35,045 bases of DNA, taken from the NCBI GenBank assembly GCA_026709325.1, contig JAPOTF010000154.1, positions 21,867 through 56,911 on the forward strand, read 5' to 3'. Of the stretch, positions 8,408 to 17,666 are shown piece by piece. The stretch comes from Roseovarius sp. (GTDB lineage Bacteria > Pseudomonadota > Alphaproteobacteria > Rhodobacterales > Rhodobacteraceae). Each line of letters starts with the position of its first letter. The first letter of the stretch is position 1. The translations under genes and the position numbers were made by a program. The notes below the pieces were generated by a model that was not told the origin of the DNA, ran no database searches, and saw only the letters and a program-made list of their open reading frames with translations.

Positions 8408-9268
8408 GTTTCGCCTTTTCTCTCCAAAAGCGCGGCAAAGCGCTGAATCTCTTCGGGCTTCATCTTGTAGCCGTGATCCGCATCCGGGAACCGACCGCTT
8501 CGAACCTCGTTGGCATAGTCGGAAAAAGCCCGTGCCGCAATCTCCGCGATGTTGGCGTATCATTTTGCAAATTTCGGTTTAAAGGTGTCAAATGCTCCAA
8601 GCAGATCATATCCGTTCAAGAGTTGACAGGTTCCCGCCGACCCCGCGCCAATTGAAAAGGTGAAAATGGACACCGCCCTGTCCACAGCCCTGCCCACCTC
8701 GCAGGGCATCGCTTCGATCTCAAGTCCGATTGCGCCCGCCGCTTCAATTGCCTTTGCGGTTTCGACGATATCCATCGCGGTCTCTGCCGTTCGACCCTGC
8801 ATCTTGAACCCACCCAGAAGATGCACCTTGTGCGGGAGCAGGCCGACATGACTCATAATTGGCACCCCCCGCGTTGGCAACCGCGCGGATGATATCGACA
8901 CCTTCCCTGCCGAGCTGAAGCTTGAGGGCGTCCGCGCCGCTTTCCTTCATCATCCGCAAGGCGTTTTTGACGGCGATTTCAGGCGTCGCATATGAACCGT
9001 ATGGCATTGACACCAGAGTCATTGTGTTTGGTGCCCCGCGTCTTACCGCGAGGGCATGCATGATCATTTGATCCACGGTAATCGCAAGCGTGTTTTCGTG
9101 ACCGTGCAGTGTCATGCCGAGGCTGTCTCCAACACCAATGATGTCGATGCCCGCGCGCTCCGCCCATGCCGCCGACATTGCTTCGCCCACGGCAACCATT
9201 GCAAGCCGCTCTCCGGCGGCTTTCATGGCCGCAAGATCCGTCAATGCGAGTTTCTCCTTTTGTGACAT
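8404..9268 (-). pseudogene. PanB-like (ketopantoate hydroxymethyltransferase family), frameshift plus nonsense codon
   Basis: From ATG 9268 the protein matches the PanB fold: 'GIDIIGVGDSLGMTLHGHEN', then 'NALRMMKESGADALKLQ'. At 8865-8870 (six C on the plus strand) one extra base shifts the frame; the next frame continues 'VPIMSHVGLLPHKVHLLGGF', 'IGLEIEAMPCEVG' and 'FSIGAGSAGTCQLL'. At 8560-8562 there is an in-frame TGA after 'FKPKFAK', where the family has Arg before Tyr, consistent with CGA to TGA. Past it the frame reads 'YANIAEIAARAFSDYANEV' up to a stop at 8404-8406 overlapping the Rieske ATG. The metal-binding Asp expected in D-M-P-F-G-S-Y is Ser here (S-M-P-Y-G-S-Y), so even the ancestor was probably not a normal pantothenate enzyme. 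Confidence 0.85.
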
Positions 9269-9770
9269 GCATCACCATTTTCGTTTAATCAGGAAAAAGT
9301 CGTAGCCGTTTAAAACTCATCTTACAAGTTTTGGGAATTATGCACTTGATTGCCCGCATTTGGCTCCAGGCATGTCGTTTTCGCGTTTCGCGGGCCGAAC
9401 AACCGGCAACCTCCGCGCGCAATTGAAAAATGTGACCAAACGCATAAGTGCGGTCAGAGACGGAAACCCTGTTCACGCGCATCCCACTGATGTATAAAAG
9501 TATTGAAAACTCTAACAACCTATTGAATAATTTAATGAAAAAAACTATCGGGAATTTCTGACAATCCCCCGTGATTCCCTGAAATACAGGTTTGGGCGCC
9601 GCTTTCCGATCCGCGTTTGACCAAACCGGACACGCGCATTGGAAACCGGAAAACGGGTTCGACTTGATTTTCCGGTCCCAATTCCGTGCCGCGGCCCGTT
9701 GCCGCACCGCGGCGAATTGAAACCACACGCCTTTCCAGGCCAGCTCAAAACAAAAGTGAATTTGGGAAAG
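9269..9770. other. intergenic region with no gene recognised
   Basis: About 500 bp between the PanB-like start and the tRNA 3' end. It includes an AT-rich patch (about 9485-9545), presumably promoter or leader of the PanB-like unit. A short GGGAAT/ATTCCC inverted pair lies near 9549-9584. No start codon with a ribosome site and no protein family were seen. Confidence 0.5.
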
Positions 9771-9846
<76 letters not shown>

Positions 9847-10020
9847 TGTGCAAATATAGGTCGCGCATGCGTTCCAGAGAGTCTCGCGGCGAACCGTTGC
9901 AGAAAATGTCACGAAAAACCGTTTTGGCTGGACATAATCGCCTTGATGCGCCGCTTTGCAATGCGCCCTCCATGATTTACGCAATGCGCCCCCTGGCATC
10001 AAGTGAAAAATGTCAGCCAG

Positions 10021-10314
10021 TCAGTCTTCCTGTTCCTCGGTGGAGACGTCAGCTATGTCATCAAGTGAAATGTTCTCCTCTTCCTCGAGAACATCCTCCT
10101 CAACTATGATGCCATCTCCAATATCTAGATTGATATCTTTGATTTTGCCGCCGTCCACATCATCGGGTTCTGGCGTGGGCGGCTGATCTGGACCCCGGTC
10201 CACTTTGATAGTCTCACCGGTGTATGGACTGATAACCGGATCCCGGTTTAAATCGTAAAAACGTCTGCTTGTGGTGGGGCACACACGTTTCACACCCCAT
10301 TCTTTTTTGGGCAT
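10021..10314 (-). CDS. TIGR02300 (FYDLN-acid) family protein
   Basis: This 97-residue protein starts at the ATG at 10314, preceded by AGGAATCAAA; an in-frame ATG further upstream lacks such a site and adds non-conserved residues. The N-terminal ~40 residues are conserved ('WGVKRVCPTTSRRFYDLNRD', 'PVISPYTGE'), and the C-terminal half is a long run of Asp and Glu. The family is named for the F-Y-D-L-N motif plus acidic tail and is typical of Alphaproteobacteria. The single conserved C-P near the N-terminus suggests a small rubredoxin-like or RNA-polymerase-associated fold, but no function is established. It is divergent from the YgjP-like gene. Confidence 0.92.
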   Translation of the reverse strand: MPKKEWGVKRVCPTTSRRFYDLNRDPVISPYTGETIKVDRGPDQPPTPEPDDVDGGKIKDINLDIGDGIIVEEDVLEEEENISLDDIADVSTEEQED

Positions 10315-10434
10315 TTTGATTCCTAACATATTATTGTCTTGCCACGGGCACGGGTCAACTGCCATAAGCCGTGTAGTCTGTCAAAGGCTTTGAGCGACAA
10401 GGTTGCTGGCATTGATGCAAAACAAGGAGGCCAT

Positions 10435-11127
10435 ATGGGGCAGTATTTTCTTGCAGGCAACCCCCAAATTGCAATTAAATTGAGGCGTTCTTCACGTTCG
10501 TCGCGGATTTCACTCCGCATATCGAAATTGAACGGCGAAGTCGCGCTGATCATTCCAAAACATGTTTCGGAAGACAAAGCCATTGAATTCGCCGAATCGC
10601 AAAAGGACTGGCTGCTGGAAAGACTGGCAAATGTACAGGGCGAGGAACCGGTTCGGATCGGGTGTGAAATTCCGTTTAAGGGAGTTAAGTGCCGGGTGGT
10701 TTCGGGTTCCGGCAGACAGGTGCTGGTATCGGGAGATGTTCTGCATGTTCCAGGCCCCGTTTTGCGGGCGGGGCCAAGGCTGGAGGTATGGCTAAAGGCG
10801 CAGGCAAGAGATGGACTGGCCGTGGCGGCAGACAATTTCGCGAAAAAGATTGACAGAAGCTATTCCAAACTTGCCATACGCGATCCGCGATCACGCTGGG
10901 GGTCATGCAGCATAGAGGGAAGGCTGATGTTCTCCTGGCGATTGATTATGGCACCACCGCAGGTTCTCGACTATGTTGTCGCTCACGAAGTGGCGCATCT
11001 TGTTGAAATGAATCACTCCAGTGCTTTCTGGAATGTGGTTGACAAGCTGATGCCCGGATTTGAACCGCATAGGCAATGGCTGCGCAAAAGGGGCGACACG
11101 CTGCTCCAGTACAGTTTTTCAGGTTGA
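10435..11127 (+). CDS. YgjP-like (DUF45/M48-type) zinc metallopeptidase
   Basis: The protein has 230 residues, starting at 10435 behind AAGGAGG (10424-10430). The C-terminal half has the family signature R-W-G-S-C followed by 'LMFSWRLIMAPP', then the zinc motif H-E-V-A-H at 184-188 and a third ligand His at 194 in 'MNHSSAFW'. The N-terminal half is the basic region with 'RRSSRSSRISLRI' that usually precedes it. It is a cytoplasmic predicted metal-dependent hydrolase of unknown substrate, widely conserved. It is intact and stands alone between the divergent FYDLN gene and a broken GntR gene. Confidence 0.92.
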   Translation: MGQYFLAGNPQIAIKLRRSSRSSRISLRISKLNGEVALIIPKHVSEDKAIEFAESQKDWLLERLANVQGEEPVRIGCEIPFKGVKCRVVSGSGRQVLVSGDVLHVPGPVLRAGPRLEVWLKAQARDGLAVAADNFAKKIDRSYSKLAIRDPRSRWGSCSIEGRLMFSWRLIMAPPQVLDYVVAHEVAHLVEMNHSSAFWNVVDKLMPGFEPHRQWLRKRGDTLLQYSFSG

Positions 11128-11157
11128 CCCGTTGGGACTGGGAGCGCGGATCAGGCA

Positions 11158-11783
11158 ATGCCAGGACAGTGCCGCGGCAACCATTCTCCTCCCGCCCATG
11201 ACCGGGTTTGCAGGGGATTGCGCGAAAGGATCATGTTCGGCGCGATTTCATCCGGCGAGGGTCTCACCATCCGGGGAGTCGCGGAGGAGTGCAAACTTTC
11301 AATGACGCCTGCGCGCGAGACCGTCAGAAGGCTTTCGGCGGAAGGGGCGCTGACGATTTCAGGTTCCGGCCGAATATCCACGCCGGAACTGAGCAATGAG
11401 AGAATCGAGGAACTCGCGGCATTGCGGTCGCTGATCGAGGTCGAGAGCTTTCAAGCCGGGCCCTGCCGAGAGCGCACATGGCTCTAATTGATCGGCAGCA
11501 GGCGATCAATGCGCGAACCCCCAAATCATCCGGGATCAAAACGCGGCGGAACACATGCGGGCAAATCCGGAGTTTCACCGAACGCTGTATCTCCGGGCGC
11601 AGGCTCCGGCGACGCTTGCTGTGGCGGAACCGGTTTGGCTTCAACTCGGCCCGACAATTGGAATGCTATGCAAGCAGTCAAACAAGGTTGATTATTTCCG
11701 CTCTCAAGTCGGGTGATGAACCTTCTCTCCGCCTTGCGGTTCGTTCGGACGTTGCGCAGGGTTTAAGGATGCTTCTGGCTTGA
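11158..11783 (+). pseudogene. GntR-family regulator (FCD type), at least three lesions
   Basis: Joined pieces give a complete GntR-FCD repressor. Frame 1 has the winged helix, 'LTIRGVAEECKLSMTPARET', and the linker up to 'LRSLIEVE'. A 2-base AG duplication near 11445-11449 then moves the frame; the next frame reads 'LSSRALPRAHMALIDRQQA'. In the C run at 11518-11522 one base seems lost, and the third frame gives 'IIRDQNAAEHMRANPEFHRT' and 'VWLQLGPTIGMLCKQSNKVD'. After about 11690 a short deletion returns to the earlier frame, ending 'DVAQGLRMLLA'. No long part of the effector domain can be translated intact, so the gene is dead as read. The effector is unknown. Confidence 0.85.
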
Positions 11784-11811
11784 ACGCAAACCTGTGGAAT
11801 TCCCGCGCAAG

Positions 11812-12195
11812 TCATTTGGCCATTGACAGCATTCTGCCCAGAGGGCGTCCACCAAGAATATGCAGGTGAAAATGCGGAACTTCCTGGACCGCGTCAATTC
11901 CGGCATTTGATATCGCTCGAAACCCGTTGCCGCCCTCGCCTGGGGAAACTCCCTTTATTCTGCAAACTTCCGCGGTTGCCCGCGCGAAATCGGCGATCTC
12001 CGCGTCGCTTGCCTCCGATGAAAAATGATCGTGATTTACATAGGCTCCCTTCGGAATCACAAGGACATGCACGGGAGCTAGCGGCTGGATGTCATTGAAG
12101 GCCAGCGTGTGTTCGGTTTCCAGAACCGTCTGATTGGGGATTTCTCCACGCAGGATTTTGGCAAATATATTTTGATCATCGTAGGTGTATGACAT
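11812..12195 (-). CDS. HIT (histidine triad, HINT-type) nucleotide-binding protein
   Basis: A 127-residue protein with the catalytic histidine triad H-F-H-L-H (108, 110, 112) in 'EVPHFHLHILGG' and the N-terminal 'IFAKILRGEIPN' common to HINT proteins. HINT enzymes hydrolyse adenosine phosphoramidates and similar nucleotidyl amides in the cytoplasm. It lies 163 bp downstream of the PfkB/adenosine-kinase-like gene on the same strand, a suggestive purine-related pairing, but co-transcription is not proven. No lesions. Confidence 0.95.
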   Translation of the reverse strand: MSYTYDDQNIFAKILRGEIPNQTVLETEHTLAFNDIQPLAPVHVLVIPKGAYVNHDHFSSEASDAEIADFARATAEVCRIKGVSPGEGGNGFRAISNAGIDAVQEVPHFHLHILGGRPLGRMLSMAK

Positions 12196-12358
12196 GGCTG
12201 GCCTAAAGCGGAATTGTGAATTTTAGATTGCTTCTAGTGATGCTCCACGACTTCTTCAAGATGCCCCGTGTCAAAAAAGCCGCCATTGAGAGCTATGGGA
12301 AACTGCCGGCGGCCCTGGAGGCGACGGTTCGGCAATGCGGCGAATTTCGATGCAAAGG

Positions 12359-13345
12359 TCACAGCAAACCCTTTCTGGAGAATATCTCCCGTACATTCTC
12401 CTCCGGACGCGCGCCGTAGTGTCCTATGACTTCCGATGCGGCAATGCAGCCCATCCGCCCTGAAACCGCGAGGGATTTTCCAGTGGCGAGCCCATACAGG
12501 AATCCGGCCGCAAACTGATCGCCCGCGCCTGTTGCGTCAACCGGGGTGGTTCTCTCCACTTTCACTGTGGCGGTCTCCGTGTCATTGATGAGAATCACAT
12601 CATGTCCGGAACGGGTGCAGACAATCAAACCGCAATCCAGTGCGGCATGGGAAAGAGCCGCATGGATGTCATCAGTTTGATAAAGCGCCATCCATTCATG
12701 TTCATTGCCAATCACGTAATCAAGTTCTCTCGCCAGTCTTCGAAAATCGGCCCGGTGACGGTTGACGCAAAACGGATCGGACAGGGCAATTCCCGCTTTC
12801 CCGCCAGAAGCCCTTGCGGCTCGGGCGGCCGTCAGAAAAGCCGCCTTTCCCTTGTCCTTGTCAAAGAGATAGCCTTCCAGAAACAGGATGCCCGCGCCGC
12901 CGGCAACATTCTCGTCAACATCTTCAATTCCCAGTTCGGTTGATATTCCAAGGTATGTGTTCATTGAGCGTTCACCGTCGGGCGTGACAAAAATCATTGA
13001 CCGCGATGTGGGCAGTTCCCCTGTCTTGACAGTCTGATTTACAAAGTCGCAACCCGCGCCGCCCATCTCTCTTACATAGTCCCTGCCGGGCTGATCATCG
13101 CAAACCCGTCCGATAAACGCCGTTGAAAGCCCAAGAGAGCCAAGACCCGCCAATGTGTTGGCGGCCGAACCGCCGGCCATTTGAGTTCTGTGGCCCATGT
13201 TGTCGTAAAGATATTCGCAACGGTCCCGTTCGATTAGCTGCATAATTCCCTTTTCGATACCCATTCGGGAGAGGAAGTCATCATCACATTTGCCAATGAC
13301 GTCCACGACCGCGTTACCGATTCCAACCACCTGATATCCGCTCAT
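12359..13345 (-). CDS. PfkB-family kinase, probable adenosine kinase
   Basis: The protein has 328 residues; start ATG at 13345 is chosen because GGAAG lies 9 bases upstream, whereas an ATG at 13372 has none. The PfkB signatures are the substrate loop G-G-S-A-A-N-T (about 58-64) and the catalytic/anion-hole motif D-A-T-G-A-G-D (270-276). The N-terminal 'VVGIGNAVVDVI' and overall length fit the alphaproteobacterial adenosine kinase group, which converts adenosine to AMP with ATP. A ribokinase-type sugar or nucleoside specificity cannot be excluded. The upstream 0.76 kb to nth holds no other gene. Confidence 0.9.
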   Translation of the reverse strand: MSGYQVVGIGNAVVDVIGKCDDDFLSRMGIEKGIMQLIERDRCEYLYDNMGHRTQMAGGSAANTLAGLGSLGLSTAFIGRVCDDQPGRDYVREMGGAGCDFVNQTVKTGELPTSRSMIFVTPDGERSMNTYLGISTELGIEDVDENVAGGAGILFLEGYLFDKDKGKAAFLTAARAARASGGKAGIALSDPFCVNRHRADFRRLARELDYVIGNEHEWMALYQTDDIHAALSHAALDCGLIVCTRSGHDVILINDTETATVKVERTTPVDATGAGDQFAAGFLYGLATGKSLAVSGRMGCIAASEVIGHYGARPEENVREIFSRKGLL

Positions 13346-14107
13346 TTCATTTTTCTTCCGATTTGCGCGCATGTCATCTTTAATGACTGCAGTTTAAAAT
13401 GGGAATTGTTTATTGCCCTTCCGGGCTGCAAGCATATCGATTTCACAGATGATCAAGATGCCCAGTGGAAACATTTCCCGCCGCGCTAAAGCCCCAGCCA
13501 GGCTGCTATTTAGGCATGCACGTTAATGCGCGCTTTCCCGGGGCCGCGTGACGCGGTTGGAATCGGCCCGAGCCGCGACGTTTATTCGCGGATTTTCCGT
13601 GTCGCACCTGCCCGAATCTTGCCATGCTCCGCGCTTTCAGCTTTTTTGCGGCAACTGCGCCCATTCTTTCCGGAGACTCCCGCCGGCATGATCAGGCAGG
13701 CTATCGGGGCGGCTTGCGATTTTGCCAATTGTCGCGTCCAGCAAGGAAACTGTCCTTTCCCCGAGCGGGCTTTTTCAATTTCCCCGGTTCCGGGAATCTC
13801 ATTTTGGCCATGAAATCGAATAAAAGTACATCCGGCAACTGAGGCATCCTCTGACTTTTGGACCGGTTGGCATGTATCGGGCGGCCAGATCTGACCTGAC
13901 GGGCGGGGCGAACAAAGCGATTGCGGTATTGGGCCGATCTTCCTGTTCGCGTTGTTGGCTGGTTGTCCGGTCAAGTGAGGCGGTTCGGATCACGGGAACG
14001 AAATGGCAAAAGACCGGTCGCTCCGAATCTGCAGCATTGTGCCGCAACCAGGGACCAAAAATATGATTTCGCCCGAAGGGTATGGCAAGATGAGCCTGCA
14101 ATTGCGA
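13346..14107. other. intergenic region with no gene recognised
   Basis: 762 bp between the kinase start and the nth stop. Open frames on both strands give no recognisable family, lack ribosome sites and are of ordinary chance length. The promoter for the kinase should lie at its left end. GCAATTG (14098-14104) and CAATTGC (14116-14122) form a perfect 7-bp inverted pair across the nth stop codon, but no T-run follows on the nth strand. It may contain eroded sequence. Confidence 0.45.
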
Positions 14108-14755
14108 TCATTTATCAATTGCGGGATCAAAAGGGCAAAGATCTGAAATGGCGCATATATCGCATTTTGGTTTGCGCGCCGTGCATGTATAGCGCCCGTG
14201 AAGAATCAGCCAGTGATGGGCATGCCGCTGAAATTCAACGGGAATGTTGTCTTCAATGGCACGTTCGACCGCCTCGACGTTTTTTCCGGGCGCTATACCC
14301 GTGCGGTTTCCAACTCGAAAAATATGGGTGTCGACCGCCTGGGCGGGGTGACGCCACCACATGTTGAGCACCACATTGGCTGTTTTGCGACCGACTCCGG
14401 GCAGCGACTGCAGTGCGGCGCGGGAAGTCGGAACATCGCCGCCATATTCATCAACAAGTATTCGGCTCAGCTTTATCACATTCCTGGCTTTATTGCGGTA
14501 AAGTCCGATTGTTTTGATATGTTCGATCAGACTTTCCTCGCCCAGTTCAAGCATTTTTTCGGGCGTGTCGGCCCGCTTGAACAATTCACGCGTTGCCTTG
14601 TTTACGCCGACATCCGTCGCCTGTGCCGAAAGCGCCACCGCAACCAGGAGCGTAAACGCGTTCACATGCTCCAGTTCGCCCCGGGGTTCGGGTTTTTCAT
14701 CTCTGAAACGTGCAAATATCTTGTGGATGGTATGGTAGTCGAGTTGGTTGGCCAT
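14108..14755 (-). CDS. nth: endonuclease III
   Basis: A 215-residue DNA glycosylase/AP lyase of base-excision repair acting on oxidised pyrimidines. The helix-hairpin-helix 'LPGVGRKTANVVLNM' carries the catalytic Lys; the catalytic Asp is in 'VDTHIFRVGNR'. The C-terminal [4Fe-4S] loop has the exact spacing C191-x6-C198-x2-C201-x5-C207. The start at 14755 gives the conserved N-terminus 'MANQLDYHTIHKIFARF'; the open frame extends 13 codons further but without homology or a ribosome site. The gene is intact and is followed 288 bp away by the other DNA-repair gene, the divergent short Ada. Confidence 0.96.
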   Translation of the reverse strand: MANQLDYHTIHKIFARFRDEKPEPRGELEHVNAFTLLVAVALSAQATDVGVNKATRELFKRADTPEKMLELGEESLIEHIKTIGLYRNKARNVIKLSRILVDEYGGDVPTSRAALQSLPGVGRKTANVVLNMWWRHPAQAVDTHIFRVGNRTGIAPGKNVEAVERAIEDNIPVEFQRHAHHWLILHGRYTCTARKPKCDICAISDLCPFDPAIDK

Positions 14756-15042
14756 GGCATTTAAATTTATGCATTTTACCTTGTGGCAATGCAAGTGCGA
14801 CGCGTTCGATGAATGATCGGGTTCGGTATCGCATCATCTGCGCCGCATGAAGCGATTGTGCCTGTCAATGGTTGAGTTCCTTTCAGAAAACTTAAAACCG
14901 GGATGTTCTCGTTTTTGCAAAATGCATGCCTTTGAGTCTGAAATATCCATAAAGTTGCCGTTTCGCAATGAATAAGCAACTTTCGGGTCGAAAGCCAGGT
15001 TGGCAGTCGATAGATCAAAGCCTGCATAAGAGGAGATGCGAA

Positions 15043-15930
15043 ATGGATGCGGAACTGGACCATAGATACCACTTTAAGGTTATGCGTCGCGCTATTGATA
15101 TTATAGATGCGGGTGGAGAAAGCATGAGCCTGGGCGAACTGTCGGACAAGATGAACATGAGTCCGGCGCACTTTCAGCGCGTTTTCACCAGATGGGTAGG
15201 AGTCTCGCCAAAAAGATATCAGCAGTATCTCGCCCTTGATCAGGCAAAATCAATGCTGGCGAACAGGTGTACGACTTTGGAAACCGCGCGTGAACTTGGA
15301 TTGTCCGGGCAAGGGCGGCTATACGACCTGTTCATCAGGTGGGAGGCGATGAGTCCGGGTGAGTATGCCCGCAAGGGCGAGGGTCTTTTCATTCGCTGGG
15401 GTTGGTTCGACAGTCCCTTCGGGCTTTCACTTGTAATGGGCACCGAGAAGGGAATTTGCGGAATGGCCTTTGCAAGCGAGACCGGCGAGGATGCGGCGAT
15501 GAAAGACATGCGCTCAAGATGGCCTCTGGCGTCGTTTTGCGAGGATGCCGAAATGCTTAAATCCTGGACAATGAATGCGTTTGGCCTGAATAGCCGAAAT
15601 ACTGGCGAAGTGCCGCTTTATCTTGCAGGCGGGCCGTTTCAGATAAAGGTTTGGGAAGCACTTATGCACATTCCATCCGGCCATGTAACGACATATTCGG
15701 AGTTGGCGGATTTCATAGGAAAGCCCCGTGCGGTTCGGGCGGTTGGAACAGCTGTGGGGCGCAACCCGATAAGCTTGCTGATTCCCTGCCATAGAGCTTT
15801 GCGAAAGTCTGGCGCGCTGGGCGGCTATCATTGGGGATTGCCCGTAAAACGCGCCATTCTTGCATGGGAGAGTGCAAGGCTGGATGCAATTCGACAGTTT
15901 GAAGACGTTGACTGCCGACAGCCATGTTGA
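15043..15930 (+). CDS. short Ada: AraC-type HTH plus methylated-DNA-protein cysteine methyltransferase
   Basis: A 295-residue fusion starting at 15043 behind AGGAG (15031-15035). Residues about 12-105 form an AraC-type double helix-turn-helix ('MSLGELSDKMNMSPAHFQRV' and 'ETARELGLSGQGRLYDLF'). Residues about 210-285 are the O6-alkylguanine transferase domain with the alkyl-accepting Cys249 in I-P-C-H-R and the DNA-binding 'GKPRAVRAVGTAVGRNP'. The N-terminal zinc/methylphosphotriester domain of E. coli Ada is missing, so the classic activation switch by phosphotriester repair is absent; this short form is common in Alphaproteobacteria. It repairs O6-methylguanine and may regulate its own expression. 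Confidence 0.94.
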   Translation: MDAELDHRYHFKVMRRAIDIIDAGGESMSLGELSDKMNMSPAHFQRVFTRWVGVSPKRYQQYLALDQAKSMLANRCTTLETARELGLSGQGRLYDLFIRWEAMSPGEYARKGEGLFIRWGWFDSPFGLSLVMGTEKGICGMAFASETGEDAAMKDMRSRWPLASFCEDAEMLKSWTMNAFGLNSRNTGEVPLYLAGGPFQIKVWEALMHIPSGHVTTYSELADFIGKPRAVRAVGTAVGRNPISLLIPCHRALRKSGALGGYHWGLPVKRAILAWESARLDAIRQFEDVDCRQPC

Positions 15931-16094
15931 CTCGGATATGTGGAATTATTAAACAGTCTGCAAAAGGCGGTCGTCTTGCCGCATGGAAAATGCACACGCG
16001 AATTTTGCATGCCTCATCTTTGATTTGATTGAAAACGCCCTATGTAATACCATGAGTCATGACAATGCCAATTAATGAAGTTGAGGGATGAAAA

Positions 16095-16760
16095 ATGTTT
16101 CGTTCGAGAATATCAAGACTGTCCATTGTCGGCATATCCATATTGATGTTGAGCGCCTGCCATGGCCCGGAAGAGAACGTCGGTTACGACAAACACGCCA
16201 ATGCAAGGCAGGGTGCCATCCTTGGCGGCGTCGTGGGGGCGGGAATAGGTGCCGTCATAACGGACGACCACGGCAAAGGCGCTCTTATTGGCAGTGTTGT
16301 TGGCGCCGCTGGCGGCGCCGCCATAGGCGGCATGCTGGATCAGCAGGAAGCCGAGCTAAAGGAGCGGCTTGACAACAAAAATGTCCTGATTGAAAACACC
16401 GGAGAGCAGCTTGTCCTGACAATACCTCAGGATATTCTGTTTGATGTAGACAGCGTTGTCGTCTATCCGGCCATTCGAGACGACATATTGACTGTCGCCG
16501 ATGTTATGCAAAAACATCCGGAATCTTCCGTAGATGTAATTGGTCATGCTGACAGCACTGGTACGGAAAGCTACAATCAGGATTTGTCGGAACGGCGCGC
16601 AGATGCCGTTGGCGCGATATTGCGTGAAGGTGGAATGGACGCCGAGCGGGTAATCACATATGGTTATGGTGAAACCCGGCCTGCGGCCACCAACCAGACA
16701 GAGGAAGGCAAAGCGTTAAATCGCAGAGTCGAGATTGTCATTACACCGGATAACGCTTGA
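16095..16760 (+). CDS. OmpA-family lipoprotein with glycine-zipper segment
   Basis: A 221-residue protein behind GAGGGATGAAAA. The N-terminus is a lipoprotein signal peptide with lipobox L-S-A-C and lipidated Cys22. Residues about 38-82 are a glycine-rich zipper ('GAILGGVVGAGIGAVI' and 'GSVVGAAGGAAIGGML'), expected to insert in or oligomerise at a membrane. Residues about 110-218 form an OmpA C-terminal peptidoglycan-binding domain: 'DVIGHADSTGTESYNQDLSE', 'GYGETRPAATNQ' and N-R-R-V-E-I. Such proteins (YiaD/Pal-like) anchor the outer membrane to peptidoglycan. It appears to be a single gene. Confidence 0.94.
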   Translation: MFRSRISRLSIVGISILMLSACHGPEENVGYDKHANARQGAILGGVVGAGIGAVITDDHGKGALIGSVVGAAGGAAIGGMLDQQEAELKERLDNKNVLIENTGEQLVLTIPQDILFDVDSVVVYPAIRDDILTVADVMQKHPESSVDVIGHADSTGTESYNQDLSERRADAVGAILREGGMDAERVITYGYGETRPAATNQTEEGKALNRRVEIVITPDNA

Positions 16761-16862
16761 GATTTAGTGGTGGAGGCCATTGCCATGCCGTTCCGGACTC
16801 GATAGGTATTATGTTCTCGGATGTGGTTGCTTCCGAAGCAACGGCCATGTTTGGATATCAAT

Positions 16863-17666
16863 ATGACTCACCCGCTCGTTTCACAAAGAACCGTTGACGC
16901 ATATCAACGCGACGGTGCCGTACTTGTAAAGGGACTGTTTTCCGATCAGGTTGATTTGCTGCGCAAAGGGGTGGAGCGCAACATGTCCGATCCCGGCCCG
17001 TATGCCGCGGAAAATCTCAAGGAAGGTGAAACGGGCAGATTTTTTGACGATTACTGCAACTGGGGGAGAATAGAGGAGTTTCGGGAGGCGATCATGTCCT
17101 CGCCAGTGGCGCAGATTGCAGCGGAGCTGATGCGGTCAAATACGGCCCAGCTGTTTCATGATCATGTTCTCGTCAAGGAACCTGGCACATCGAAATCAAC
17201 GCCATGGCATCAGGATGGCCCATACTATTTTGTGGGCGGCCGTCAGACCGTTAGCTTTTGGTCGCCACTTGATCCGGTGGAGGAGGCCAGTCTCAGATGT
17301 GTTGCCGGTTCGCATCTCTGGCCAAAACCAGTGCAGCCGACACGATGGCTTTCCGAAGAGAATTTCTATGTCGATCCGGATGCATACATGCCTGTTCCGG
17401 ATCCCGATGCCGAAGGTATGCATGTGCTTGAATGGGCAATGAATCCAGGCGATGCAGTGGCATTCAATTTTGACATTCTGCATGGCGCGCGCGGCAACGA
17501 GACAACTCGAAGACGAAGAGCGTTTTCCCTGCGGCTGGTCGGAGATGACGCGCGTTATCTTGAACGTCCGGGAAGAACCTCGCCTCCGTTTCCGGGGCAT
17601 GGGATGAAACCCGGGGATAGATTGCGAGAGGACTGGTTTCCGATACTATGGCCAATTGCGGTGTAA
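16863..17666 (+). CDS. phytanoyl-CoA dioxygenase (PhyH) family oxygenase
   Basis: A second, distantly related Fe(II)/2-oxoglutarate oxygenase of 267 residues. Triad residues are H116 and D118 in 'STPWHQDGPYY' and H207 in 'FNFDILHGARGNET', followed by an Arg cluster at 216-219 for 2-oxoglutarate. The start at 16863 gives a family-like N-terminus; the open frame reaches back to 16821 without homology. The ribosome site is weak (GGATAT). It starts 103 bp after the OmpA-like gene on the same strand. The substrate is unknown. It is not a recent duplicate of the PhyH gene at 6.4 kb, since the two share little beyond the motifs. Confidence 0.9.
   Translation: MTHPLVSQRTVDAYQRDGAVLVKGLFSDQVDLLRKGVERNMSDPGPYAAENLKEGETGRFFDDYCNWGRIEEFREAIMSSPVAQIAAELMRSNTAQLFHDHVLVKEPGTSKSTPWHQDGPYYFVGGRQTVSFWSPLDPVEEASLRCVAGSHLWPKPVQPTRWLSEENFYVDPDAYMPVPDPDAEGMHVLEWAMNPGDAVAFNFDILHGARGNETTRRRRAFSLRLVGDDARYLERPGRTSPPFPGHGMKPGDRLREDWFPILWPIAV

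Noticed and set aside
13526..13974. Overlapping open frames on both strands between the PfkB gene and nth
   Set aside because: No ribosome sites or families; lengths are expected by chance at this GC content.
14098..14122. GCAATTG/CAATTGC hairpin as an nth terminator
   Set aside because: The stem is AT-rich, overlaps the stop codon and is not followed by a T-run on the nth strand.
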